A stretch of 64,000 nt of DNA from Diabrotica undecimpunctata (GCF_040954645.1 NC_092803.1:77290263-77354262), one strand, 5' to 3'; shown: positions 1-11,600, counted from the stretch's first letter. Notes: a model not told the origin generated them from the letters alone. Made by a program: numbers and translations.

Positions 1-536
1 TTTTTGGGTGACTCTAAATAAGATCTATGTCATTTTTCTCAAAAGTTAATAGTTTTGGAGATATAAGCGATTTAAAATCCGAAAAATGCGATACCTAATA
101 TGCATTTTCGAGGCTTGAAAAATATGTAAATGAGTATTTTTGAGATTCAAGAGTATCTAAACTAAAGTATCAACATTGATTTTGGTGAGAAATCGGAGCA
201 ATATTTTCCGTAGCAGAAAAAGGTGATCTTTTGAATTTGAATTGTTTCCGGCAAAAATGTCCGGCACCCTTCAACCTTCGATTTGTTTAAACGGGGCATT
301 TTTGAATAGGACTCTTCAAAGGACAGAATCAGTTTTTTTTTCAAATGGGAGCGGGCTCACAACACCGAATAAATAACAAATTAATTCTTTCAAATTAAAG
401 CTTGTTAATTTTAGTGATTTATAAGAATATTGGACTTATTATTTAGTTTTTACATAAACCATAATATTTTTTTACAATTATCTGTAAATAATGGCTCATT
501 CTGTCAGAAAATTTTAAAACATTGTCTATCCAGCAA
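1..536. other. AT-rich non-coding stretch
   Basis: No gene, RNA or repeat structure is supported here. The short minus-strand reading frame of about 60 codons has no recognisable motif and sits in low-complexity AT-rich sequence, so I leave it out. Confidence 0.6.
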
Positions 537-1255
537 TTAAGATAGTCAACTGAAATTTAATTTTTAAACACGGCCTACTGTTAATGCACAAACAGGGTGA
601 ATCTTCAATATTTTGCTTCGAGTTAGAGATATCTGAAAAAGTTATTTGGAAAAGATGTTCCAAATATTATTTTAACCCCACATAACAAAGTTTTATGTCA
701 AAATTCGCACTTTTACTTTTTTCATTAATTGAAGAGCTTATTTCCAGTGTCTTAAATCCAAAATTTCGATTTTTTAAATTTTCTTTTTTTAAACTTTATA
801 GATTTCTTCAAGTCTAGAATAAAGTTATATGTACCAAAACAACTTCTTATTTACCATTTAAAAGTGCATATGAAAATTGTAAAATTGTATAATTTGTATG
901 TTAAATTTGTATGAAAATCTGTAATTTCATGGATTTCATTATATGGATGTAAGACACTTTGGAAATAAGCTCTTCAATTGTAGTCAGGATTCTAAAACGG
1001 ACAGTTGGCTGTCCCGAGATGCATCTTTAGACAGCCAATTGTAGATTTAGGATCGAGATTACAAATAATACTGAAAAACTAAAATTGCGAATTTTGTCAT
1101 GAAATTTGGTATGTGCGTTTACAATAAGTGGAACAACTTTTCCAAATAAGTTTTTCCGATTTCTCTAACGCGAAGCAAAATATCGAAAATTTACCCTGTT
1201 TGTGGATTCGCAGTAAGCCGCGTTTAAAATTTAAATTTCAGATGACTATCTTAAA
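537..1255. repeat. Foldback repeat with long imperfect inverted arms
   Basis: The left arm (about 537-757) matches the reverse complement of the right arm (about 950-1250). Shared landmarks include AAGATAGTC, GGCNTACTG, AACAGGGT, TTTTGCTTCG and GAAGAGCTTATTTCC, in the same order on both arms. The right arm carries an extra stretch of about 90 bp containing a small perfect hairpin (1001-1042). The arms are diverged and the outer boundaries are approximate. The structure fits an old foldback or MITE-like element. No coding capacity was seen. Confidence 0.75.
1001..1042. repeat. Short hairpin inside the right foldback arm
   Basis: ACAGTTGGCTGTC at 1001-1013 pairs with GACAGCCAATTGT at 1030-1042 with one mismatch, around a loop of about 16 nt. 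The matching position of the left arm lacks it, so it may be a small palindromic insertion into one arm. Confidence 0.65.
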
Positions 1256-2584
1256 AAAATGTGCACTAACAACATGTATGACTGTGCAAAATGTCAAATC
1301 TGTATGTATTTTAGTAGCTGATATATAGAGTTGTCTTCATCTTAAATGCGACACACTGTATAATAATGAATACTAGTGTTCAAGATGCATCGCGATAGCT
1401 GTAAAGAAATTAATTAGAAGGACTGAAAAGAATCGTCAGTGTGCCTGTAAAATTGTAAACTGTTCGCTGAATAACGTCTTTTGCAGCAGTGTCAATCCTA
1501 CCCAATTTTTTATTTGGTCGCTTTCGTTTTAAGGAATGATCTGTAACTGTGCCTAATTTAATAATTGTATATATCGTCTTATACCCGATTTTTTTAATAC
1601 ATGAATTCTCGAAACAATTGCATTATCAGCCATCCCAATATTTTCTTTTTTCAAACACTCATACATATTTAAAACTATTCTTTGTGATTGTACGTGCAAA
1701 TCTTTATTTTTTAATTCAGAGCTGTCATTAACATAATTGTCATTATTTATTGATAACACAGAAGTTGATGCATCTTAAAAAATGCCATCCTAGAAAAATA
1801 TAATATTACTTATAACTTATATTACCTATACCTTATAAGCCCCCGCCTCTGCAATAGGAAATATTTTAGGGTATCGGATAGCAGACAACAGGTGTTCATT
1901 AGAATTTATTGGTTTGCGCTTCGCGCTGTTGCCATAATGCATGAGTTTAAAATTAGTGAATATAACCTTAATACCATTATTAATATATCTGCAATTTTTC
2001 ATGTTTCCAGGTAAGGTATAAAATCAATGAAATTTGGAAAAAAATAATACAATTCTTGAAACCGTTTTTGAGAACTTGGATTCTTAAAAGTTGTCTGATT
2101 TCTTAAAAGTCGATCATTATATCTATAAAAGTATTACCGCTAAATTCACCAACAGGGCAACGTCGAACGTTCAAATTCTCTCCAGACTACAATGTTGCCA
2201 ATATTCGAAAATTACTTAGAATATAAGTAATATATACAAAGTTCACGGTTGCTTTAATTCATTAGTGAAGAGTCCATGGAAATATTAGTACCTAGTTAAT
2301 TAATTTATATATATATTTTTGAGAATAAGTTCATATTATTTTTTAAGAGTGTCGTTCGTTGACTAGCAATTGAATAATAACGAATAGAAAATAGAGAATA
2401 TTTTTTAAATATAACCTTAGGAATTTTAGGAAATATGTCTGACAACCTTGATTTGAAAGGCGGTCTCTTTGATACCAGAATAAGACATGTTTATGTTGGA
2501 AAATTATTAGTGGATGTACTATAACTGAAAATGTTGTATTTTAAAAAATCTATTCTAAAAAATCTAAAAAAGCGGTTCTTGACA
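1256..2584. other. AT-rich non-coding stretch
   Basis: Nothing supportable was seen. Two overlapping reading frames of about 60-68 codons on opposite strands near 1550-1760 show no family motif and no sign of coding bias. Confidence 0.5.
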
Positions 2585-4080
2585 TTGATTCACTACTCTC
2601 AATCAATTCGTTTCAAGTTTTCAGATATTTACTCTAAGCAGGTTTAAATTAAAAACTGCATGAGAAATAACTAACAAAATACAGACATTAAATGAGAAGT
2701 AAAAATTTTTAAAAATATCTGTCACTAAGATATTCGATTTGTAACGATTATCAAATTTTAATAAAAGTCATAGTTGTCATTCGATTAATAACAACATTGA
2801 ATTATCTGTTTAAAAGTTTATAATATTTTTCTTGTTAAAATAATTTAAATACAATTACTATTTTTAAACATAATTAGTTTATATAATAATCAATTTGACT
2901 TTCAAATGATATTTATTTGTATATTAGTATTAATATTTGGTGTGAATTAAGGAGTTTGCTGTCAGAAGGATCCAGCTCCATATTTGGTAATTGTTGGGAA
3001 ATTGAAAAAATCGGTTTTTTAATAAAAGTTTTTATTTTAACCCGAAAGACATATCAATCGATGACAAACAGAGACTATTTAGTCATTATTAAGTAAATTT
3101 AGTATTGAGACTGCTAGGTATTTGCAAATCGTTGTAGCCTCTTTTGTTAGACTTTTGCAGTTCGATCGAGTTAATCTCGGTCCCTTCTGTATTCCTTTCC
3201 AGTTCGTATACATTTTCCCTTCTGCAATAGCTTTGTTTTTTTCATATTTCTTTTCCAGAGTGTGGAGTTGGCACTTTTTCTATTTTTGGTTACGTGAACA
3301 ACTGGGGCTCTTCCGTGGGCTCCATGTTGACAACAGGTTTAATATGTTGTTTTTTACAGATGTACGTTTCTTCTTTGGATGCTTCCTCCTAGCTAAAGGT
3401 CCTGCGACATCACTATTAAAACAACTTTCATCAGAGCTTGTAGGTTTATAGTCTGACTCACTAGCGAAATGAATCTGACTTGGTTTCACTGATTTTTATA
3501 CGACGTTAAATTTTTACACGAATAATTAAACCGCATGAAAATACACGCCATGCAGTAATAATAGCGACTAACAAGTAAAAAGACAATCGTTTGGTGCAAA
3601 AAGGATGCAGGTCCGGAGCTGTATCCAAATCAATGAGGAGGCAAATCCATAAAGACGTATAATTCATTTATTTATTATCGGATCTGCATCGTTCTTATAC
3701 CAGTCAATCTGCCAATTTTTTTTAATTATAGCATATGTTTCCACCCAAAACGGTCTAAATATGGAGCTGCATCCTTCTTACAGCAAACTCCTCAATTTAA
3801 CAGGTTTGTCATAAGTAAACAACGTATGCTTCTTTGTTAATACGTTAACAGGTGGCGTTAGAAGCAAACATATTAAGTTATTGAATTTGTTTAAAATATA
3901 AAAAAAAATAAATAGTCTATTTAATTAATACTCTAATTAATTTATTTAATATAATATTTAAATTTTAAAAGTATAATAAACATAGTATTAAGCTCCGCGC
4001 TAGTCTACAGTACCGCCTACTGTTTCTGTTTACTTACTAAATATTCTTAGCGCACGAGGACACTGGTTTGACAAGTAATA
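2585..4080 (+). repeat. Dispersed repeat, interrupted copy
   Basis: The segments 2585-2949 and 3793-3880 together match, in reverse complement, one continuous block at about 47635-48045. Landmarks are the CTCTCAATCAATTCG, ATAACTAACAAAATA, AAATGAGAAGTAAAAA and GTAAACAACG blocks. The right part continues into an AGTCTACAGTACCGCC block near 3990-4020, which recurs near 39860-39905 (inverted) and 56095-56160. The 843-bp inverted-end element at 2950-3792 sits in the middle. No coding frame was recognised. Confidence 0.7.
2950..3792. mobile_element. 843-bp element with 36-bp terminal inverted repeats
   Basis: The left end 2950-2985 starts AGGAGTTTGCTGT. It matches the reverse complement of 3757-3792 at 34 of 36 positions. 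The uninterrupted related repeat at 47.6-48.0 kb acts as an empty site, so the block is an insertion. The flanks show AATTA on the left and AATTTA on the right, a possible short target duplication that I cannot fix. A 69-codon minus-strand frame (3280-3489) is serine-rich and ends in a lysine/arginine-rich run resembling a nuclear localisation stretch. It has no recognised transposase motif. The size and structure fit a non-autonomous DNA transposon of unassigned superfamily. Confidence 0.7.
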
Positions 4081-4220
4081 ATATGTATATTATTATATAT
4101 CTATCGATGCATGCTTTTAAAACTCACACAACTGATACTTCAAACCAGTAGCATTGCTAGCTAAGTGTCTTTTACTTTATCTTTAATACCTCGCGTTTTT
4201 AACAGATGGCAACCCTAATT

Positions 4221-4964
4221 CTTCTTCTTCTTCTTCTTCTTACGATGCCTATCCGTTCCGGATGTTGGCGATCAGCTTAACTATCTTAACTTTAATTGCA
4301 GCTATTCGGCATAGTCCGGTTGTAGACGTATTGAACCACTTCCTTAGGTTTTGAAGCAAAGATATTCTTCTTCTCTCTGGTCCTCTCTTACCAAATACCA
4401 TGCCCTGAAGAATGAGTTGCAATGAGCCATATCTGTGTTTATTTCTAATAACACGGCCAAGTTATTCTAATTTGCGCTTTTTGATTGTGTTAGTGATCTC
4501 GCATTCTTTGCCCATTCTACGTAGGACCTTAATATTAGTTACACGATCCACACATGAAATTCGTCAATGCGTCCAAAATAGAGCGTCCATGCCTCTACTT
4601 CACATAATAATGTATAAAATACATATCATCTGATGTTAGAGATTTTGGTAATAAGTGGTAAATCGTAACTTCTAACAAGAGAATTCATCTTTACGAACGC
4701 TGATCTTGCTTTCCCTATGCGTTGTTTTATTTCAGTAGAGTGGCTCATTAGGCTAATTATTCTGTCTTCTTCTCATGTTTTTGCATTTAATTTTTTTGGA
4801 ACAGTTATGAAGGTCAACTTTAACCAGCTTTGGGGAAAATTTCAAGTTATATATTATATTTTGTTAAATATAGTCGTTTTATTCCTTGTTCGGACATAAG
4901 TTTTAGGAATTCTGTATAAAATTTGTGAAGCCTTACAGCTTTACGATCTTTAGTTTTCAGTACG
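4221..4964 (-). pseudogene. RTE-like non-LTR retrotransposon fragment, internally deleted
   Basis: On the minus strand this segment first resembles the start of an RT domain (FLKLMSEQG, then a FITVPKK-like stretch and RIISLMSH). It then jumps to the C-terminal part of the same kind of protein (EIKQRIGKARSAF, TNIKVLRRMGKE, RKLEYLGR) and ends in a (GAA)n tail, seen on the plus strand as CTTCTTCTT. The palm with the catalytic aspartates is missing, so there is a large internal deletion near 4750. AACCCTAATT occurs at 4211-4220 and again at 4965-4974, a 10-bp target-site duplication that bounds the insertion. Several stops and frameshifts make it non-functional. The clade name rests on the protein style and the trinucleotide tail. 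Confidence 0.8.
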
Positions 4965-4974
4965 AACCCTAATT

Positions 4975-5160
4975 TACGACCACTTTTTTCTCAGATAAAC
5001 TTATATTAATGGGTTTAAGAAAAAAATGGGTTTAATTTGGTATAAAACTAAGCATATTTTATTTAAAAAAAATAAAATAGGTGTTTAATTTCAGCTCCGA
5101 TATATTTGCAATTTTATAGGAGTATTTTCACCATAGTAAATTATTAAAAGTGATATACCT
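4975..5160. other. Non-coding spacer before the I-like element
   Basis: AT-rich sequence with nothing recognisable. The 5' end of the following I-like element is not sharply defined and may begin anywhere from about 5100 to 5370. Confidence 0.4.
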
Positions 5161-5371
5161 GTTTAATAAGGTTAGTGTTGTACGAAGACCTAAAAACGTG
5201 GGTAGATGAACATTATTTAGATAGAAATTATATATTTACTTTGGAAATCGATCTAAATAAAATCATCATATATCAACACAACACCGGACTGGTTTTTTAT
5301 CAACAACAATTAAAATCAGAGCCATACTTGAATATGATTATAATTAAAACAAAGTGTTCAAGTAAAATTAA

Positions 5372-6588
5372 ATGATGAATAATAATTTATTAACAATGAA
5401 AATTCCCACCACTTCTCAAAGTAATCCAATGTACTCTACGGTTGCATTTTAACAAACTAGTCCAAAATTTTCACTAAAACAACAAGCCATCATCTTCAGT
5501 TCAAGTAATGGCGCAAAATTGCAAGATTATCTATTACAGCTAGGACCACTCGTTCAACCAAAAAATATTATTTATTCGTCAAGAATCTCTAATAACCGAG
5601 TATGCATTTACCTTTCCAGTAAAGCTGTAGTTGATTATTTTCTCAATAAAACAGGATCCATTAAAATAAACAATGAAGTACTTCTAGCACGAAGACTAAT
5701 CACCCCATCAGAACATCTTTTCTTATCTAATGTTAGTCCAACAATATCATGAAGTATTGAGCGATTTTATCCAGAACCTAGGCCTGAAATTGATGTCACC
5801 AATAACATGTTTGAGAATTGGAGCTATAAATCCTGAATATAGCCACATACTCAGTTTTAGACATCAAGTATCCATAGAACCCCTAGAAAATATATCCATA
5901 CCTGATTTTATCATGGTCAATCATGAAAATGTTAGCTACAAAATATTTTTATTCAGCGACCAATCTCGCTTTCTTTCAAATGCAAAAAAAAATCAGAAAC
6001 CTCTCCCCCCTAATCAACTCTGATATACCAAATACTACTCCAACTTCTAATCCACCTCAAAATATCACTTCGCAGGTTCCTACAACAGATAGCCACGAAA
6101 ATAATTCACTAACTTCTCATATTCCAATAAATTTTATGGAGGTGTCAAATGTGACCCTTCCACCAACGGAAATATCAACAATATCAACCAAAAGATATAT
6201 ACCTCAAACCCCATCTCCAACAGAAGAACAATCAACCAAACTATTTCACAAGGGAGGTAATAAAATTAGTTCTACATCCAACAAAATAAGGACCGACACC
6301 ACTTTTGAACCTAATAAAAACATATTACCATCATTTTAAGACTCACAAAAATTACAAAATTAAATTGACACAACTAAAGTAACAACAGAAACCGAAAAAG
6401 TTGCTAAAAGATTTATCAATCAACATTCAGAATCATATGTCTTAAACTACTATCAATTTCGGGATTTACTAAATGAAACATACGGAGGTAAAGACGTTTA
6501 TAATATTGTAAAATATTATACACCAGATTTAACATCACTCATTAAAATGCTTGTAGACACTCATGCTCATTTTACTGATCAAAATTAA
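5372..6588 (+). pseudogene. ORF1 (nucleic-acid-binding protein) of I-like copy A
   Basis: Several frames chain into one ORF1-like protein. They contain the blocks SRISNNRVCIYLSSK, INPEYSHILSFRHQV and VNHENVSYKIFLFS. The last two align with EYSHILSFRRQV and INHDETIYRIFLSQ of copy C (63.8-64.0 kb), where a CCHC zinc knuckle follows directly. In copy A that knuckle is destroyed: the expected cysteines are replaced around 5975-5990 by a frameshifted, lysine-rich stretch. A low-complexity Ser/Thr/Pro/Asn-rich linker follows (about 6000-6340), then a C-terminal block (YYQFRDLLNETYGG). In the family, ORF1 binds the element RNA. A stop lies near 5450 and frames change near 5740 and 6000. Confidence 0.7.
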
Positions 6589-6704
6589 AAAACCGAATCA
6601 CACGACTACGCAAAAAGCTAGAAAAACTATTAGAACATGAAACATCTGACCCCCATAGTGATTCTTGTGTTTCAACTAAATAATAAATCGCCTTTAATAG
6701 TATA

Positions 6705-9069
6705 TTACAATGAAATGTTAATGGGTATTATACCCATTTAACCATGCTACAGCTTCTTCTCGCAAAGCATGCACCAGATCTTATTTCTTTACAAGAAACG
6801 CACTTTAAAAATAACAAAATGTTACACTCGATTTTGCACCAATCGACCCAATCAGAATTATGCCAGCGGAGGAGTAGCTCTATATATAAAGTCAAATATA
6901 CCTGTCCAAAAAATAAACCTCATAACTAATATCGAAGCGTTAGCCGTAACAGTACTGGGCCCACTAAAGTTCAATATTTGTAGCATCTATATTTTACCAG
7001 ATCAAACTCTAACTAAATCCGAATTACTTAATCTTTTCCAACAAATCCCTCACCTCGAATAATCACGGGAGATTTTAATGGCCATAACATTACATTGTGA
7101 TCAAATAAAACAACACCGAGGTTGTTTTTTTTAACACTATGAACCTATGCCTTCTCAACGACGGCTCTCCAACAAGATGTGAATTCCATATGTGAATCTT
7201 CGTTGCTCACCCAATTCGATTGGGTAGCACTTAAAGAGTTATATAGTAATGACCACTTCCCAATTTTAATAAAACATACCGCTAATTTAAACACAAACAC
7301 AATACCAACTCAAAAATGGAAACTAAAAATGGCAAATTGAATTGAATTTGAGAAAATTTTATCAGACAGAATGAATCAGATTAAAATTTCAGACTCCATT
7401 GATGACACACTCACGTGCTTCAAGAAGCTTATACTTGATACTGCTAATATAGCCATAGGAAAATCTCAACTTTTAAAAAAACACAAACCAGTTCCCTGGT
7501 GGAATACACAATGTGAGGTCGCTATTAAATTAAGTAAGATAATTTGGAACCGATACAAAAAGTACAAAAGTATTGATCTATTTACAGAGTACAAAAAACG
7601 TAGAGCTGAAGCCAGAAGAATCATAAACAAAAGCAAACAAGAATCATGGCAGAAATACATATCTAACATAAACAGCAGTACAGATATATCATCCGTTTGG
7701 AAAAAAGTTAAAAAAAATAACAGGACAGCACACCTACCAACAAATTGTAAGTCTGGAGAAAGAAAGAACGTTACTGACTGACCCACAGGATATAGTAAAT
7801 GAACTAGCTGATACCTATCAAAAATTCTCATTAAGTCAAATTTACAGTAACGAATTCCTAACCTACAAACAAGAGGAGGAGGCAATGCCTATTACAATCT
7901 CTGACAATTTCAACCCAATAAATACACCCCTTAGTTGTGGAAAGTTTCAAGAAGCACTTAATAGCAGGAAAGACACTTCACCAGGTCCAGATGACATACT
8001 AATACAATTTATTAAAAAATTTCCCATACTAGCAAAAGAGTTTCCGCTCAAAATTTTTACTATTATTTGGTCACCAAAATCATTCCCAAAAATCTGAAAA
8101 AATGCCATCGTTATCCCGATTATCAAAACAAATAAAGATAAATTACACCCAGATGCATATCGTCCTATCTCATTAACATGTTCCCCATGTAAACTTATGG
8201 AACAAATATGTAGTTAATAAAAGATTAATGTGGACCTTGGAACACAATGATCAACTTATCATCGAACAAGCTGGATTTAGACCAGGCAGATCAACAAACG
8301 ACAACATTATCGATCTGCGAATCTGCGAACATTATTATCAAACGGCAACATTATCGAAAATAACCAAAAATGTACGGCAATTTACTTTGACATAACTAAA
8401 GCATTTGACACAGTATGGAAACACCGTATATTGAACATTCTAAAAAAGCTGAGATATCAAGAAAATATTTTGGCCTACATAAGCAATTTTTTAACTCAAA
8501 GAACATTTTAAGTCCGAGCAAACGGTGCTATATCTTATATTAGACAACAACAAAATGGAATCGCACAAGGATCGATTATCAGTCCTACTCTATTTTTAAT
8601 AGCAATAAACGAAATAATAAAAATCATTGCGAAACCTGTTCAGGCAAGAGTATACGCTGATGACCTGATTCTTTACATCAAAGGCAAGAACGTTAATAAT
8701 ATGGAGTGAATATTACAAGAACACTTAAATAAACTAGTAAATTGGTCCCTAATCTTATCATACGACACTTCAGAGATCTAATTAACTCTCATTCCGATTA
8801 CACAGTATACTATATAGACGCGTTTAAAACTGAAAATGGAGTAGGGGTGGCAATAATTAACAACACACAGATTCTCAAACATAGAATTCCAGATACTGCA
8901 ACCGTATTTACAGGAGAACATCACTACACCTAATCAAAAAAATATACACCCAGCATCCATTAGCTTTATTAATAAAGGAAGAACTTAGTAAATTACATGC
9001 TAAAGATATAAGTATCAAGTTTCTCTGGGTCCCATCACACGTTGGAATAGCAGGTAATGAAGCAGGTAA
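6705..9069 (+). pseudogene. ORF2 endonuclease-RT-RNase H of I-like copy A (5' part)
   Basis: The endonuclease start reads LQ-stop-NVNGYYTHL, with TGA at 6711-6713 where tryptophan is expected. LISLQETHF follows near 6780 and GDFNGHN near 7070-7090. The pre-RT region contains PVPWWNTQC (about 7490). RT blocks are SPGPDDI (about 7980), DAYRPISLTCS (about 8150), QAGFRPGRSTND (about 8270), FDITKAFDTVWKH (about 8390), IAQGSIISPTLFL (about 8560) and the catalytic YADD at 8653-8664. Right after LNKLVNWS (about 8740) it jumps to RNase H (YIDAFKTENGVG, with Phe where the family has Ser), so the thumb and linker are deleted. A second deletion removes the middle of RNase H. The block FLWVPSHVGIAGNEAG at about 9018-9066 is cut by the R1-like insertion. 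Confidence 0.8.
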
Positions 9070-9079
9070 ATACTTTACC

Positions 9080-10755
9080 ATGGATGAACTTATCGAGGCA
9101 TTCGGTTCACTAAAGACTCGTAGGTCCCCAGGACTAGATCAGATACCACCTGAGGCGGTGAAGGGTCTAGGACGGGTGAAACCTGCGTGGCTTCTGGAAC
9201 ACATGAATGCACTGCTGAAAGTACAAACCTTTCCTGAACCTTGGAGGACATCGAGGTTGATACTGCTTCCCAAAGGATGCTGCGAGTACGCATAGACGAC
9301 ATGATTGAGAGGTGAGGTGGTTTATCAAGGAGGCAATTTGGTTTTTGTAAAGGGAAAAGCACGATTGATGCAATCATGAGTGTACTCGAAGCATTGCGGA
9401 ACAGAGGGAATGAACATCGCTAGGCGGCCCTGCTGTTGTTTGATGTTAAGAATGCATTCAATACGTTGCAGTGGAACGAGGTAATGAAGGGAATGGAGGA
9501 GAGAGAATGTCCTGGTTACCTGATGAATGTGGCGGTGGAGTATCTGTTCGAGAGAAGGATTATGGTGGAAAAGGGCACGATCATCGACGTGACGGTCGGG
9601 GTACCCCAGGGATCTGTCTTGATCCCGACGCTAGAGAATCTGGCATATGACGGGGTTATGAACTGTGAATACGGAGAGGGTACAACACCCTTCGCATTCA
9701 CGGATGACCTCGCTGTACTGGTAGTGGCCCAGGATGAGCCAGATCTCAAAAACCGGGTTCTAAACGCAGGCGGCGTCGTAAAGAAATGGATGACGCAGCA
9801 CGGACTGAAACTTGCGACAGAGAAAACCGAAGCCATCATTCTGAAGGGGACAAGGAACAGGCAAAATGTTGAATTAAAATGTGCGGGAGCATGTCTAACA
9901 CCCAAAAAACAAGTAAAGTATCTAGGAGTGACATTGCACCAGAATGGAAAATGGGGGGAGCACGTGCGGGAGGTGGTCCGTAAGGCTGCGAATAGTACGG
10001 CTGCGTTGGGGAGGGTGATGCCGAACATTGGAGGACCCAAATCAGAAAGGAGGAGGGTCTTACACGGTGTTGTACAGTCGATCGTCCTCTACGCAACACC
10101 AGTCTGGAGCGAGGCGGTAGAGATAACGGCCTATAGGAGTCTCATGACACGATTAGACAGAACAAGTCTGTTGCAAGTGGCATGCGTCTACAGGACTGTG
10201 TCTGCGTCAGCCTTATGGACCATCACTGGATGTGTTCCGTTGCATGTTTTGGCGGTGAAAAGATAAGAGCTTTATTAGAGAAGAGGTCCAAACCTTACTG
10301 TGGCCGAGAGAAGAAAGGAAAGGGAAAGGTCAGTTGAAAGATGGCACGAAGAATGGTACAACACGGAAGATGTGGCACAGTGGACGAAAATGCTGATCCC
10401 GAACATAAGAAATTGGCTGGACTGTGGCCACAGGCGACTGGATTATTTCCTGACGCAGGTGCTCACAGGTCACGGGTGTTTTAGGGCCTACCTCTATAGG
10501 ATCGGAAAGGCTGATACAGATGAATGCCTATACTGTGGATACTCGGACACTGTGACACATACGATGTTAGATTGCAGCATATGGATAGTGGAAAGGAATA
10601 GAATGGAGAGAGAGACAGGTGTGAATTTTGTTACAGTGAGAGAAATGATTGAGAGAATGATTGAAAATAAATTAGTTTAGACTAACATACACAGCTATAT
10701 CCGTGCCATGATCAAGAAAAAGGAAGAGGAAGAAAGACTGCTGGACCAACGCTAA
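9080..10755 (+). pseudogene. R1-like reverse transcriptase, C-terminal part
   Basis: The frame opens with SLKTRRSPGLDQIPPEAVK (RT fingers) and breaks by stop and frameshift near 9290-9436. It continues as FCKGKSTIDAI, then a 276-codon frame (9436-10266) with FDVKNAFNTLQW, VGVPQGSV and the catalytic box FTDD at 9697-9708, where the family usually has Y/F-A-D-D. Then come LKLATEKTEAI (thumb) and VKYLGVTL. After another break the frame 10300-10680 holds LTGHGCFRAYLYRIGKADTD and a C-X2-C-X8-H-X4-C-like zinc-binding pattern (ECLYCGYSDTVTHTMLDC) typical of R1-group C-termini. TAG at 10678-10680 is premature: the same frame continues as a Lys/Glu-rich tail to TAA at 10753-10755. It is not a functional copy. 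Confidence 0.85.
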
Positions 10756-11224
10756 AGGTAAGAGTGAATGATTCTGAAAGTTGAAGCTAGAAAAATGGGT
10801 CACACTGTATGAGTTAGAATGCGTAAGTCAGACTGTGGGGAAGGAGGAAATGCCCATCTGGGAATGATGCCGAACTAGGAGCGATGAGTGTCTTCTACGC
10901 GCTACCTGGAACGAGACAGGGAGCCTCCTTGCTGATAAATAGAGTGTGGATGTATATGAATGGAAAATGAATGAATAAAGGTAGTGATTCGGAAGTGATG
11001 CCGGCCTTACAGCGGCCATTCCGCTTCTGAATCGCTGGATGATAGAGGAGGGTCTGGTTTAGCAGGTAGGCGTTCGGCGTAGACTCGGCGACGAGAGGGC
11101 ATTTTAAAGTACCTGGGGAACTATCGCCGGGAGTACGAAGAACGAATCCTGCACTAAAGTTAGTCAGGCGGCGGCCTGGACTGAGATGTCTTTTGAAGAT
11201 TCCAGACCCCCTCCCCCAAAAAAA
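10756..11224 (+). other. 3' UTR of the R1-like element
   Basis: Non-coding sequence with higher G+C than its surroundings. It ends in a C-run followed by an A-run immediately before the right copy of the AGGTAA duplication. The short minus-strand frame inside it has no recognisable motif. Confidence 0.6.
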
Positions 11225-11545
11225 AGGTAAGAAATGCCAAAGAAGCCATAAATGATAACAGTACCCAAATGTCTCTCCAATATGTTAGTATGGATCTAAA
11301 AAGCTACTTTATGAAACATATTTTTGAGATCTGGGACAATAAATGGAAATCCACACCATCAAAGCTTCAGGAAATAAAAAATAAAATTGGACCATGGCAA
11401 CCACCCGTTGTATCTAGACGGAAGCAAATGATCATTTCCCGTTTACGACTTGGACATACCCAGTTTTCCCATAAACATGTGTTTAAAAAAACAAGAACAC
11501 CCAATTTGTGATCAGTGTGGTTCACCCCGTACAGTAAAACATGTG
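11225..11545 (+). pseudogene. C-terminal end of ORF2 of I-like copy A
   Basis: This continues the RNase H domain interrupted at 9069: NAKEAINDN follows GIAGNEAG after a single extra A. Then come FEIWDNKWKS, a WQPPVVSRRKQMIISRLRLGHT block and, after a frameshift near 11490, CDQCGSPRTVKHV. The same sequence of blocks (WK.EW, W.P.TRNR, TRLR.GHT, C..C....VNH or VKH) is found in copies B (34.4-34.7 kb) and C (59.3-59.6 kb). The Cys/His pattern is probably zinc-binding. The copy ends before the last C-terminal residues seen in the other two. Confidence 0.75.
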
Positions 11546-11600
11546 AAAGTGGAAATCTTAAAAGATTGTAATTTAATAAGTAAAGTTTAATTAATTGTTA

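Larger units (their letters stand above)
9070..11224 (+). mobile_element. 5'-truncated R1-like retrotransposon nested in I-like copy A
   Basis: AGGTAA at 9064-9069 recurs at 11225-11230, right after a C-then-A-rich 3' end, and removing the segment rejoins the interrupted RNase H domain of the I-like element. The insert is visibly richer in G and C than its host sequence. It starts inside the RT domain, so endonuclease and ORF1 are missing. It keeps RT, the C-terminal zinc-binding region, a 3' UTR of about 460 bp and a short poly-A. The orientation is the same as the host element. The six-base duplication is short, but the restored protein context makes the boundaries convincing. Confidence 0.85.

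Noticed and set aside
3122..3451. 109-codon plus-strand frame with many aromatic residues
   Set aside because: Lies inside the inverted-end element, is T-rich, and is opposite a more protein-like minus frame. No motif.
4215..4242. CTT repeat as an independent microsatellite
   Set aside because: It is the (GAA)n tail of the minus-strand RTE that follows.
9516..10040. 174-codon minus-strand frame
   Set aside because: Shadow of the R1-like RT on the opposite strand.
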